A stretch of 64,000 bases of DNA from Mucilaginibacter sp. KACC 22063. GTDB lineage: Bacteria > Bacteroidota > Bacteroidia > Sphingobacteriales > Sphingobacteriaceae. The stretch is from positions 4,464,001-4,528,000 of the forward strand of contig NZ_CP117877.1 of the NCBI RefSeq assembly GCF_028736115.1. Reading direction: 5' to 3'. Position numbers and translations under genes: made by a program. The first letter of the stretch is position 1. The number at the start of each line of letters is the position of its first letter. Below are positions 8,672 through 16,486 of this stretch, in pieces. Under the pieces are notes generated by a model. The model worked only from the letters and a program-made list of their open reading frames with translations, was not told the origin of the DNA and did not search any database.

Positions 8672-9589
8672 TTACTCTTTTATATTAATTAATCGCTGTG
8701 GGATAGAGTCGGGCAGTAAACCTGATTTAAGGATGATGCGCTGCCCTCTGTCGCTTGAAACGAAATCGGCAAACCCTCTGCCTAACCCTACCTTACCTGT
8801 GCTGTTAATTACGTACAGGCGCCTGCTTAAAGGATATTGCTTTAAAACAAGCGATGTTTGTGACGGCTTATAGTATTCTTTGCCATAAGCTTTACTGTTT
8901 TCGTCGCGAACGGCAACAATTTTAACATTGTTTACATCTGCGGCATAATCCGGATCCGGATCATTTAACCAGCTAAAGCCGATGATACCAATAGCATTGT
9001 CATGTGTACTTACATATTTAAGTACTTCTTTGTTAGACTTTAACGCGTAAATGTTTTTTTGCTGTAGCTCTTTATTGCCGCTAAAGTCTTTCAAATATCT
9101 TACCAAGCTTGAGTTTGGATTATCAAAAACGATATTCCTATCAGTTTTAGTGTCCCCGTTCAGCATTTTTTTGATGTCATTTACCGTAATCAACGTATCA
9201 TTTGACGCTTTGTTTACAATTAGCACCACCGCATCAATAGCAAACGGTATAGTTTCCGGAGGTAAGGTTCTGTTTTTTAAAACCCTTGCTTCAGTAGTAT
9301 CTAACTCGCGTGATAAGATAGCAACCCTTACACTGTCATTCAGTAAATCTCTCAATGCCTCATTCTCGGTAACGTATTTAAACTCGGGCTTAGCTTCTGT
9401 AAATATGCCTTTAAACACATAAGCCTCTTCGTCTATTATGGGTTTAAACGACTCATCTACAGCTATCACTTCATGGCCTGTATGTACAGTATCATCGCCC
9501 ATGAACCTCTTATTTTGCTTTTGCCTGCAAGTTGCAAATACTAATAATAAGACACAGCCCGAAAGCAAAAGTTTAATGCTATTCTTCAT
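8672..9589 (-). CDS. PstS-like substrate-binding lipoprotein
   Basis: 305-aa periplasmic-binding-protein-like protein. The N-terminus has a hydrophobic stretch ending LLLVFATC, an imperfect lipobox with C21, so it may be a lipoprotein. Features shared with phosphate-binding PstS proteins are VAILSRELDTTE, then PFAIDAVVLIVN and a late SLVLKQYPLSRRLYVIN. There are no PstCAB genes nearby. It lies between a small membrane protein (11-bp overlap) and the TPR gene. Phosphate binding is family inference only; another anion or a signalling role is possible. Confidence 0.8.
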   Translation of the reverse strand: MKNSIKLLLSGCVLLLVFATCRQKQNKRFMGDDTVHTGHEVIAVDESFKPIIDEEAYVFKGIFTEAKPEFKYVTENEALRDLLNDSVRVAILSRELDTTEARVLKNRTLPPETIPFAIDAVVLIVNKASNDTLITVNDIKKMLNGDTKTDRNIVFDNPNSSLVRYLKDFSGNKELQQKNIYALKSNKEVLKYVSTHDNAIGIIGFSWLNDPDPDYAADVNNVKIVAVRDENSKAYGKEYYKPSQTSLVLKQYPLSRRLYVINSTGKVGLGRGFADFVSSDRGQRIILKSGLLPDSIPQRLINIKE

Positions 9590-9809
9590 CCGGTTCTTTT
9601 TTGAACAGTCTTGAAAATCTTAACACCCCGTACACTATGATTAACGAACCGATACCTATGCGCTGCCAATTACTAAATGGCAGGTTAAGCCGGCTCCAGA
9701 AGATGACCATAAGGCCGAATGTTAATACACAAATAAATGTAGTAATGCCTAAAATAAGCAAAAACCGCCTTTTGAGCGATTTTTGCTTATCATGTAATTT
9801 GTATGACAT
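9579..9809 (-). CDS. small membrane protein, two TM segments
   Basis: 76-aa protein with a basic N-terminus, hydrophobic segments at about residues 16-36 and 48-63, and an acidic tail KKEPDEE. It overlaps the PstS-like gene by 11 bp and starts 8 bp after tonB ends, so it belongs to the TonB operon. No known function recognised; the tight packing argues that it is a real gene. Confidence 0.75.
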   Translation of the reverse strand: MSYKLHDKQKSLKRRFLLILGITTFICVLTFGLMVIFWSRLNLPFSNWQRIGIGSLIIVYGVLRFSRLFKKEPDEE

Positions 9810-9817
9810 GAAGAAGA

Positions 9818-10645
9818 TTATTGATCTTGCAGGGTAAAGCTGATTGGCACAGTGTACTGCTGCCTAACCGGCCTACCGTTCTGGATACCTGGTTTCCATT
9901 TTGGAGATGCCTTTAACACGCGGATAGCTTCTTCGTCGCAACCGCTGCCGATACCACGCAGTACGTGGATATCTGTAAGCGAACCGTCTCTTTCAACAAC
10001 GAACTGTACAATTACTTTACCTTGTACGTTGTTTTCTTTTGCAACTGCAGGGTATCTGATACTTCTGCCCAGGTAAGCGCCGAATTTATCAAGACCACCA
10101 GGGAACTCTGCAGATTGCTCCACAGAAGTAAAGATCTGGTTAGGGTCTTCCTCGGTTACTTGTTTAGTATCACTGTTACCAACAGGCTCATCAATACGGA
10201 TCTGAGCGTTAGGATCACCTTTCTGGTCTGTTTGGCCAGGATCAGCTGTCTTTAACTCTTCCACAGTTGGCGGATCTTTCTCACGCACCATGTTATCCGG
10301 CTTAACAACCGGAGGTGGGAATTTCACCTGGTCAACTCTTGGCTTTGGTGGCTCAGGAGGCGGCGGAGGTGGTTTTTTAGTTTGGTCAACTGGCGGCGGT
10401 GGTTGTAACACAACATCGGTTACTTTAACTTTCTCATCCGCCTTTGGTAGGATACCCTCAATCCAGTTGATGATGGTTGGTATGGAAATAATAACGACAA
10501 ATAGGATTACTGCTATTACCACAGAACGGTTAGTGTTCTTTGGGTTTTCTTTTCTTAGCTCGTAAGCACCATAAGCCTTATTACGACCAGTAAAAACCAC
10601 ATCAAGCCACTCGGGTTTTAATATGTCTAACTTTGATCCTAACAT
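9818..10645 (-). CDS. tonB: TonB family energy transducer
   Basis: 275-aa inner-membrane protein that carries proton-motive energy to outer-membrane receptors. A cytoplasmic N-terminus precedes one TM segment (about 41-62), then a proline-rich spacer with PPPP runs (about 80-115). The C-terminal TonB domain (about 175-273) has FPGGLDKFGAYLGRSIRYP, VQGKVIVQFVVERDGSL and SPKWKPG. It is encoded directly after two exbD genes. The cytoplasmic N-terminus (LKPEWLDVVFTGRNKAYGAY) is longer than in E. coli TonB and is common in Bacteroidota. Confidence 0.93.
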   Translation of the reverse strand: MLGSKLDILKPEWLDVVFTGRNKAYGAYELRKENPKNTNRSVVIAVILFVVIISIPTIINWIEGILPKADEKVKVTDVVLQPPPPVDQTKKPPPPPPEPPKPRVDQVKFPPPVVKPDNMVREKDPPTVEELKTADPGQTDQKGDPNAQIRIDEPVGNSDTKQVTEEDPNQIFTSVEQSAEFPGGLDKFGAYLGRSIRYPAVAKENNVQGKVIVQFVVERDGSLTDIHVLRGIGSGCDEEAIRVLKASPKWKPGIQNGRPVRQQYTVPISFTLQDQ

Positions 10646-10687
10646 TTTATAGGCTTTTAATTTTAACGTTGTTAATTAACAAATATT

Positions 10688-11221
10688 TTAATAGATGTTT
10701 TGCTTTTTAAGCTCCTCTATTTCAGCTTTGGTAATATCTACGATACCGTAGCTTTGAATATTGGTGATGGCCATTTCATCAAGGATATCAACTACATTTT
10801 TGTAAACTGACTTATCACTTGGTTTAATGATCACGAACATATCTTTACCTGTGCTTGCCTTTACTTTCTGAATGTTTTCAATCAGTGTTTTACGAATATC
10901 GTTTTTGCCATATCCTTCAACAGTTGGGGCTGATTTACCTGGCTCGCCGATGTACCACTCTAACTTGTCATTGCTGCCAAGCAAAATGGTCATGGTACGC
11001 GAAGCTGCAACATCTAACTGATTCTGCGGATTTTTTTGGTCTTTATCCGGCATGGTCAAGTCCATCGCCTGCGGCTTATTAAGCGTAGTGGTAAGCATGA
11101 AGAAGGTAATCAGCAGGAACGCTAAATCCACCATCGCAGTCAAATCCACACGGGTCGACTGCTTCTTGGTTCTAACCTTCCCGCCTTTGCCCTCGCTGGA
11201 GGAGGTGTCTAATTCTGCCAT
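10688..11221 (-). CDS. exbD: ExbD/TolR family biopolymer transport protein
   Basis: 177-aa proton-channel accessory subunit. One N-terminal TM segment with the family motif VDLTAMVDLAFLLITFFMLTT; the Asp in this segment is the conserved protonatable residue. A periplasmic domain of about 120 residues follows. It is the second of two adjacent, diverged ExbD proteins; the two genes are 7 bp apart. Confidence 0.92.
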   Translation of the reverse strand: MAELDTSSSEGKGGKVRTKKQSTRVDLTAMVDLAFLLITFFMLTTTLNKPQAMDLTMPDKDQKNPQNQLDVAASRTMTILLGSNDKLEWYIGEPGKSAPTVEGYGKNDIRKTLIENIQKVKASTGKDMFVIIKPSDKSVYKNVVDILDEMAITNIQSYGIVDITKAEIEELKKQNIY

Positions 11222-11228
11222 TTTTTAA

Positions 11229-11840
11229 TTATTTAGCGCTTCTTAAAGAAGTGATTAAACTAAACTTGTTTACTTTTTGCTTCTGCAGGATGTCGATTAC
11301 TTTCTTAATAGTAGGATACTCCTCTTTGCTGTTACCTTTAATGGAGATACGCATTTCTGCACTATTGATCTCTTTATCGGCAATACGCGCTTCACGCACC
11401 CAGTTGAACAACTCATTATTCGCAGTTGTATCAGCAGGGATACCTGGCTGTTTAAAATCTTCGCGCTTGTCAGATTCCATGTTTAAGAACTGTTTCATCT
11501 GATTCATCGGAACACCTACAGCCTGCATGTTAGCGTAACGGGCCTTTTCTGCCGGGGTAAAAGTTATACCGTACTTCTGGCCCATAGACTCTAAAGTAGC
11601 CTCACGTATTTTTGATCCTGTTATATCAATAAACACCTTGCCCTGGCCTACTACTAAAGTAGCAATGTTTTCTTCCGGCTGCTTAATAGTAACCGTAGAA
11701 GCCGGGGTATCGATCGGAACCGGATCCGGTGTTTTTGTTTTTGCTGTTAATATGAAAAAGGTAAGCAACAGGAACGCAACGTCGCACATGGCGGTCATGT
11801 CTGTTGAGGTGCTTTTTCTTTTAATTTTTACTCTGGGCAT
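11229..11840 (-). CDS. exbD: ExbD/TolR family biopolymer transport protein
   Basis: 203-aa ExbD paralogue with the TM motif DMTAMCDVAFLLLTFFILTA, including the conserved membrane Asp. Its periplasmic domain is longer than that of the neighbouring ExbD, with an inserted region at about residues 85-140. Pairs of diverged ExbD proteins suggest a heteromeric stator with ExbB. It lies 84 bp after exbB in the same direction. Confidence 0.92.
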   Translation of the reverse strand: MPRVKIKRKSTSTDMTAMCDVAFLLLTFFILTAKTKTPDPVPIDTPASTVTIKQPEENIATLVVGQGKVFIDITGSKIREATLESMGQKYGITFTPAEKARYANMQAVGVPMNQMKQFLNMESDKREDFKQPGIPADTTANNELFNWVREARIADKEINSAEMRISIKGNSKEEYPTIKKVIDILQKQKVNKFSLITSLRSAK

Positions 11841-11924
11841 ATTGTGTTTAATTAAATATATAAAGTGGACGTTATAAACATCCTGCCCCGTATGAGGCAG
11901 GACTAAAACTATGCACTAAATATT

Positions 11925-12752
11925 TTAACGCTTGTGAGAAGCAGCAAATGTTTGAACAATGCTGAAACCGGTTTCGTCAATTGCGTAAGTAAGTTTATCA
12001 ATTTTTGAAGTAAAGATGTTATAGAAAATAATTGATAAACATGAAGTTAAGATACCGATAGCTGTATTGATCAAGGCTTCAGAGATACCAGATGCTAACT
12101 GAGTTGAGCTGGCAGCACCTGAAGTTGCAAGAGCCGCGAATGCAGAGATCATACCACGTACTGTACCTAACAGACCGGTTAATGTACCGATTGATACTAA
12201 GGTAGCAATGATGGTTAAGTTTTGCTCTAACATTGGCATCTCTAAAGCTGTTGCTTCTTCAATGTCTTTTTGAATTGCTAATACCTTCTGGTCAACGTCC
12301 AGGTTTGGTTCAGCTTCCATTTCTTTGTATTTTTTAAGGCCAGATTTGATAACGTTTGCCACTGAACCTTTTTGTTTGTCGCACTCAGCAGTAGCTGCAT
12401 CAATGTTGCCTGCGTTTAAGAAACCTTGGATTCTTTTAACGAAAGCGTCAACGCTGCTTGTACCTGAAGCTTTACCGATAACAATGAAACGCTCGATAGA
12501 GAAAATAAATACCATTAACAGATAAGTAACAAGGATAGGTACAATTGGACCACCTTTGTGTACAGTACCGAAGTAATCGGCTGGTTCTGCTTCTGGGTTA
12601 CCGCCTTTGAAGTGACTTGGGTCACCTAAGATAAACATGTAGATAAGAACTGCTACCACGAATGCAATTGGAATAGCAAGTGTAGCGAATACGGCTGATG
12701 TACCTGAGCTTTCCTTTTTAACCGGTGTACTTGGTTTTGGTGCGTTTGCCAT
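11925..12752 (-). CDS. exbB: MotA/TolQ/ExbB proton channel family protein
   Basis: 275-aa inner-membrane channel subunit that powers TonB. An N-terminal TM segment at about 20-42 and a second near 70-90 precede a cytoplasmic helical region. The C-terminal pair of TM helices lies in the conserved block LTIIATLVSIGTLTGLLGTV and the following SGISEALINTAIGI. It is the first gene of the operon, with a good -7 element 67 bp upstream. Confidence 0.93.
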   Translation of the reverse strand: MANAPKPSTPVKKESSGTSAVFATLAIPIAFVVAVLIYMFILGDPSHFKGGNPEAEPADYFGTVHKGGPIVPILVTYLLMVFIFSIERFIVIGKASGTSSVDAFVKRIQGFLNAGNIDAATAECDKQKGSVANVIKSGLKKYKEMEAEPNLDVDQKVLAIQKDIEEATALEMPMLEQNLTIIATLVSIGTLTGLLGTVRGMISAFAALATSGAASSTQLASGISEALINTAIGILTSCLSIIFYNIFTSKIDKLTYAIDETGFSIVQTFAASHKR

Positions 12753-12819
12753 TACTTTAAATTTAGTTTTAGTTTTTGTTTATAATAAAAGTTAATTAAT
12801 GTGCTTACTAAGCGGATAA

Positions 12820-12827
12820 CAAATTTA
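12820..12827 (-). promoter_or_regulatory. candidate -7 element of the exbB operon
   Basis: TAAATTTG on the minus strand fits TAnnTTTG. A TTTTG run at 12850-12854 lies 22 bp further upstream as a possible -33 element. The region is very AT-rich, so chance matches are possible. Confidence 0.55.
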
Positions 12828-13119
12828 ATACTTTATGATTACAAAAAATCAAAATATCATACGTTAATAAAAATTTAATATCCGTCGTCAAAAATGCCTG
12901 CAATTAGTATTTACTAACTACATCTATGCATAAAATTGCATGTCGCCCAGACAATTTTTTACAATAAAAACTATTTTTTTTAATAATAACAAGCAGGATA
13001 CTATAAAAAATGTGTAACTAAGGTGATATAGTGCCAATAATATGACTGTTTAAACAGTTAATTGTTCTTAATTAATACCTTACTATTAAATACTTTAACA
13101 CCACCGGTTAATTACCATA
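12828..13119. other. AT-rich non-coding spacer with a 14-bp palindrome
   Basis: No credible reading frame is present. Apart from AT-rich sequence it holds the perfect palindrome ACTGTTTAAACAGT at 13045-13058. It lies about 220 bp upstream of the exbB -7 element and downstream of the SUI1-family gene, so it could be an operator or simply a chance AT-rich palindrome. Confidence 0.4.
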
Positions 13120-13461
13120 TCAACCGCCTGCTTTTTTTGCTTTATATCCGTCGGCCTGTAACTGCAGCAGTACCTTGTCCCTGAAATCGCCCTGTATCAG
13201 GATCTCGCCATCCTTTACAGAGCCACCCGTGCCGCACCTGGATTTCAACTTTTTACCTAACGCTTCCAGGTCGTCATTATTACCTAAAAAGTTATTTATA
13301 CGCGTAACCAGCTTGCTTCCGCCTTTCCTGTCAAGGAAGATCTTTAAGTTTTGCTGCTGCGGAGGTAATGTTTCCTGTGTTTCATTCTGTTCAGCCTGAT
13401 ACTGGAAATCAGGGTCTGTTGAATAGATCACCCCTGTAAACTTTTTGTTTTTACCTGCCAT
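13120..13461 (-). CDS. SUI1/YciH family translation initiation factor-like protein
   Basis: 113-aa eIF1/SUI1-fold protein. It opens MAGKNKKFTGVIYSTDPDFQ like bacterial YciH, and carries the SUI1 core RKGGSKLVTRINNF, LKSRCGTGGSVKDGEILIQG and KVLLQLQADGYKAKKAGG. The start at 13461 gives this family N-terminus; the frame is open ten codons upstream (13491), inside the lipid kinase gene. The 11-bp overlap with that gene suggests coupled expression. Bacterial members are implicated in start-codon discrimination, but their role is poorly defined. Confidence 0.88.
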   Translation of the reverse strand: MAGKNKKFTGVIYSTDPDFQYQAEQNETQETLPPQQQNLKIFLDRKGGSKLVTRINNFLGNNDDLEALGKKLKSRCGTGGSVKDGEILIQGDFRDKVLLQLQADGYKAKKAGG

Positions 13462-14353
13462 TGTTCTTACCGTTAAAAGTTGATCCAACAATTACCTTTA
13501 ATATATGCGGCACTACCTCTATCTCCGCTTCGGTGCCTAACATCTGCGGTTCGCCATCCAAATGCACAGGGCCCGGCTCTTCGCGCTTTACTTCTATATG
13601 CCTGCCTTTTATAATCTCAACATAGTCTGATTTATCGGCGGTACCGGTAAACATCCTGAGGCCCATTTCCGGGAAACGATATAAAGGGAAGGGTTTTATC
13701 ACGCAAACATCCAGCAAACCATCCTGCACAGAGGCATGCGGCGAAACATGCGCATTGTTTCCGTACTGCGACGAGTTGGCAAAGCTGAGCATAAAGGCTT
13801 CGCGCTCATATTGCTTACCGTCAATATCTAAATGATAAACCTGTGACTTATAAGTAGTAATTTCTTTTACCGATGATTTAAAATAGGTGGTAAAGCCCCT
13901 TGTTTTCTGGTGCGAAAATACCTCACTGATATGAGCGTCGAAACCCATACCCGCCATATTGAAAAACCATTGGCCATTAATCTTGGCGCCATCAATGGTT
14001 TCAGTATTTACACTATTCAACGTTTTAATGGCTTCGGCAGTATCCATAGGTATATGTAAAAACCTCGAAAGCCCGTTGCCCGACCCAAAAGGAATGATAC
14101 CAAATATTGCCTTACTACCTGCCAATGCCGATGCAATCTCGTTCACGGTGCCATCACCTCCCACGGCTACAATAATATCGTGATGGTCTATGGCTTCGGC
14201 AGCCATTACACTGGCCTGCGACTGTGCTTCTGTAAACTTTATGTCGTAATCGAAAATACTTTTATCCAGGTAGCGGTCTATCAGCGCCGGCACCTTATCT
14301 TTTCGCTTTCCGCCTGCAACCGGGTTAATAATAAACAGTAGCTTCTTTTTCAA
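13451..14353 (-). CDS. diacylglycerol/lipid kinase family protein (YegS-like)
   Basis: 300-aa lipid kinase of the DAGK catalytic family. It shows FIINPVAGGKRK at the N-terminus, the ATP-binding AVGGDGTVNEIASAL, and IPFGSGNGLSRFLHIP. Known members phosphorylate diacylglycerol or related lipids using Mg-ATP. The start is TTG: no ATG lies in frame before the conserved N-terminus, an AAAAGG run sits just upstream, and a TACTTTTG element lies 19 bp before the start. It overlaps the SUI1-family gene by 11 bp. Confidence 0.88.
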   Translation of the reverse strand: MKKKLLFIINPVAGGKRKDKVPALIDRYLDKSIFDYDIKFTEAQSQASVMAAEAIDHHDIIVAVGGDGTVNEIASALAGSKAIFGIIPFGSGNGLSRFLHIPMDTAEAIKTLNSVNTETIDGAKINGQWFFNMAGMGFDAHISEVFSHQKTRGFTTYFKSSVKEITTYKSQVYHLDIDGKQYEREAFMLSFANSSQYGNNAHVSPHASVQDGLLDVCVIKPFPLYRFPEMGLRMFTGTADKSDYVEIIKGRHIEVKREEPGPVHLDGEPQMLGTEAEIEVVPHILKVIVGSTFNGKNNGR

Positions 14354-14372
14354 ACCTTTTAGTTATAATTTT

Positions 14373-14380
14373 CAAAAGTA
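14373..14380 (-). promoter_or_regulatory. candidate -7 element of the lipid kinase gene
   Basis: TACTTTTG on the minus strand, 19 bp before the TTG start. It supports the TTG as the true start because no other start lies between it and the conserved N-terminus. Confidence 0.5.
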
Positions 14381-14410
14381 AATGTATTTTGCCGCTAATT
14401 AAAAATGTTT

Positions 14411-14418
14411 TAATTTTG
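14411..14418 (+). promoter_or_regulatory. candidate -7 element of metK
   Basis: TAATTTTG fits TAnnTTTG. Transcription from here would begin at about 14424-14428, immediately before the SAM-II-like riboswitch, giving a leader of roughly 130 nt. Confidence 0.6.
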
Positions 14419-14428
14419 ACGTCCGGAA

Positions 14429-14498
14429 GTGGACTGATTTAGTTGTCTTGTACCTGTTATAAGACTGAATTGCAACCACATAAAAAAGTGCTAAAACC
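14429..14498 (+). promoter_or_regulatory. SAM-II-like riboswitch upstream of metK
   Basis: The leader holds the conserved blocks of the SAM-II aptamer in order: ACTGATTTA (14433-14441), TTGCAA (14470-14475) and GCTAAAA (14490-14496). P1 can form from GTGG (14429-14432) with CCAC (14476-14479). The loop TTTAG (14438-14442) can pair with CTAAA (14491-14495), giving the H-type pseudoknot. An extra 8-bp hairpin (14445-14452 with 14458-14465) is inserted in the first loop. The metK start is 54 nt downstream, so control could be at the level of translation or RNA stability. Identified by motif memory, not by a covariance search. Confidence 0.75.
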
Positions 14499-14552
14499 AT
14501 GCTTCTTTATCGCTGCCGCTAACCAGGCTTCCGTATTAACTTAAATTTATTT

Positions 14553-15803
14553 ATGCCTTATTTATTCACTTCAGAGTCAGTTTCAGAAGGCCATCCTGAT
14601 AAAGTTGCCGATCAGATATCTGATGCTTTAATTGATAACTTTTTAGCTTTTGATGCCGAATCAAAAGTTGCATGCGAAACTTTGGTTACTACCGGGCAGG
14701 TAATACTTGCCGGCGAGGTGAAGTCCAAAGCTTATCTTGATGTACAAAAAATTGCCCGCGATGTGATTAACCGTATTGGTTATACCAAAGGCGAATACAT
14801 GTTTGACGGCAGCTCATGCGGTGTGCTTTCGGCCATTCACGAGCAGTCGCCAGATATTAACCAGGGTGTTGACCGTAAGGAAAAACAGGAACAGGGCGCT
14901 GGCGACCAGGGGATGATGTTTGGTTACGCTACCAACGAAACCGATAACTATATGCCGTTGGCACTTGATCTGGCACATGCCTTATTAATTGAGCTTGCTG
15001 CCATACGCCGCGAGAACAATGAGATCAAATACCTTCGCCCGGATGCAAAATCGCAGGTAACTTTAGAGTACGACGATAACAATGTGCCTCAACGCATAGA
15101 TGCGATAGTGATCTCTACCCAGCACGACGATTTTGACGAAGAAACTACCATGCTGAAAAAGATCAGCGATGATATTATCGGCATTTTAATTCCGCGTGTT
15201 AAGGCGAAATATCCTAAATACGCTCACTTGTTTAACGACCATATTAAATATCACATTAACCCAACCGGTAAATTTGTAATCGGCGGGCCGCATGGCGATA
15301 CCGGCTTAACCGGCCGTAAAATTATTGTTGATACTTATGGTGGTAAAGGCGCGCACGGTGGTGGTGCTTTCTCTGGCAAAGACCCTTCAAAGGTTGACCG
15401 TTCTGCCGCTTACGCTACCCGCCACATTGCTAAAAACCTGGTAGCTGCCGGTTTATGCGATGAGGTATTGGTACAGGTATCATATGCTATCGGTGTTGCA
15501 AAGCCAATGGGTATCTATGTAAATACATATGGCACAGCAAAGGTTGACTTGCACGATGGCGCCATTGCTAAAAAGGTGGAAGAGATTTTTGACATGACCC
15601 CTTACGCTATTGAAACCCGTTTTAAACTGCGTAACCCAATTTATAGCGAAACTGCTGCTTACGGCCACTTTGGTAAACCAAGCCAAACCGTAACCAAAAC
15701 TTATGTTGCCACCAACGGCGAAAAAGTTGAAAAAGAGGTGGAGCTGTTTACCTGGGAAAAACTTGATTATGTAGAAAAGGTTAAAGCTGCATTTGGCTTA
15801 TAA
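14553..15803 (+). CDS. metK: S-adenosylmethionine synthase
   Basis: 416-aa methionine adenosyltransferase that makes SAM from methionine and ATP. It starts MPYLFTSESVSEGHPDKVAD, the conserved ATP-binding start, and carries GAGDQGMMFGYA, the P-loop-like GGAFSGKDPSKVDRSAAY and the C-terminal FGKP region. Its leader carries a SAM-II-like riboswitch, which would give end-product control. A strong intrinsic terminator follows about 20 bp after the stop. Confidence 0.97.
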   Translation: MPYLFTSESVSEGHPDKVADQISDALIDNFLAFDAESKVACETLVTTGQVILAGEVKSKAYLDVQKIARDVINRIGYTKGEYMFDGSSCGVLSAIHEQSPDINQGVDRKEKQEQGAGDQGMMFGYATNETDNYMPLALDLAHALLIELAAIRRENNEIKYLRPDAKSQVTLEYDDNNVPQRIDAIVISTQHDDFDEETTMLKKISDDIIGILIPRVKAKYPKYAHLFNDHIKYHINPTGKFVIGGPHGDTGLTGRKIIVDTYGGKGAHGGGAFSGKDPSKVDRSAAYATRHIAKNLVAAGLCDEVLVQVSYAIGVAKPMGIYVNTYGTAKVDLHDGAIAKKVEEIFDMTPYAIETRFKLRNPIYSETAAYGHFGKPSQTVTKTYVATNGEKVEKEVELFTWEKLDYVEKVKAAFGL

Positions 15804-15824
15804 GTAATTACACAAATAACTTTC

Positions 15825-15854
15825 AAAGCGCCTCTATTTAGGGGCGCTTTTTGT
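15825..15854 (+). terminator. intrinsic terminator of metK
   Basis: Stem AAAGCGCC / GGCGCTTT (15825-15832 with 15843-15850), extended by two inner pairs around a 6-nt loop, followed by a T-rich tail. Confidence 0.9.
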
Positions 15855-15864
15855 TTGAAGTCAC

Positions 15865-15872
15865 TATCTTTA
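15865..15872 (+). promoter_or_regulatory. candidate -7 element of the Nudix gene
   Basis: TATCTTTA, one mismatch to TAnnTTTG at the last base, ending five bases before the ATG at 15878. It would give a near-leaderless transcript. Confidence 0.4.
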
Positions 15873-15877
15873 CACAC

Positions 15878-16441
15878 ATGCATCATCCTACCCATAACCC
15901 GTGGAAAATAACCGGCGAAAAAGCAGTTTATGACAACCCGTGGATCAGTTTAACCGAATATCAGGTCATTAATCCGGCAGGAAACCCAGGCATTTATGGT
16001 AAGGTGCATTTTAAAAACCTGGCTATTGGTGTTCTACCGCTTGATGAAGAGCTAAACACCTACCTAGTTGGGCAGTACCGTTTTACTATTGACCAGTACA
16101 GCTGGGAAATGCCCGAAGGCGGCGGCCCGCATGAGCATGAACCGCTTGACTCGGCCAAGCGCGAACTGCTGGAGGAAACAGGACTTAAAGCCAAATACTG
16201 GACGGAGTTGCAGCGTATCCATTTATCCAATTCCGTAAGTGATGAGTTTGGCATTGTTTACCTGGCACGCGGGCTGGAACAGTTTGAACCCGAACCGGAA
16301 GAAACCGAGCAACTAATCGTACACAAAGTCCCGTTTAAACAGGTTTACCGTATGGTTTGCAACGGCGAAATCACCGACTCGCTTACCGTAGCAGCAGTGT
16401 TACGTGTACAGCTGTTGATACTGGAAAACCGCCTGCCGTAA
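15878..16441 (+). CDS. Nudix hydrolase, ADP-ribose pyrophosphatase-like
   Basis: 187-aa protein that probably hydrolyses a nucleoside diphosphate derivative such as ADP-ribose. The Nudix box spans GGGPHEHEPLD and RELLEETGL, preceded by WEMPE as in ADP-sugar pyrophosphatases. The first Glu of the box is offset by one residue relative to GX5E when counted from REXXEE. The start chosen is the ATG at 15878 (MHHPTHNPWK); an upstream TTG at 15851 lies inside the metK terminator and is rejected. Confidence 0.85.
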   Translation: MHHPTHNPWKITGEKAVYDNPWISLTEYQVINPAGNPGIYGKVHFKNLAIGVLPLDEELNTYLVGQYRFTIDQYSWEMPEGGGPHEHEPLDSAKRELLEETGLKAKYWTELQRIHLSNSVSDEFGIVYLARGLEQFEPEPEETEQLIVHKVPFKQVYRMVCNGEITDSLTVAAVLRVQLLILENRLP

Positions 16442-16466
16442 CGTTTTATCATTTGCGATAAATGCA

Positions 16467-16474
16467 TAAATTTG
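16467..16474 (+). promoter_or_regulatory. candidate -7 element of plsC
   Basis: TAAATTTG, a full match to TAnnTTTG, 12 bp before the ATG at 16487. Confidence 0.55.
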
Positions 16475-16486
16475 CCGGTCGAAACA

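Noticed and set aside
10290..10565. Glycine-rich frame opposite tonB
   Set aside because: It is the complement of the proline-rich spacer of tonB.
14354..14552. SAM-I (S-box) riboswitch
   Set aside because: Its long four-stem core and GATGAAACCC-type segments are absent; only SAM-II features fit.
15851..15877. TTG start of the Nudix gene
   Set aside because: It lies in the metK terminator, and the ATG at 15878 follows a promoter element.
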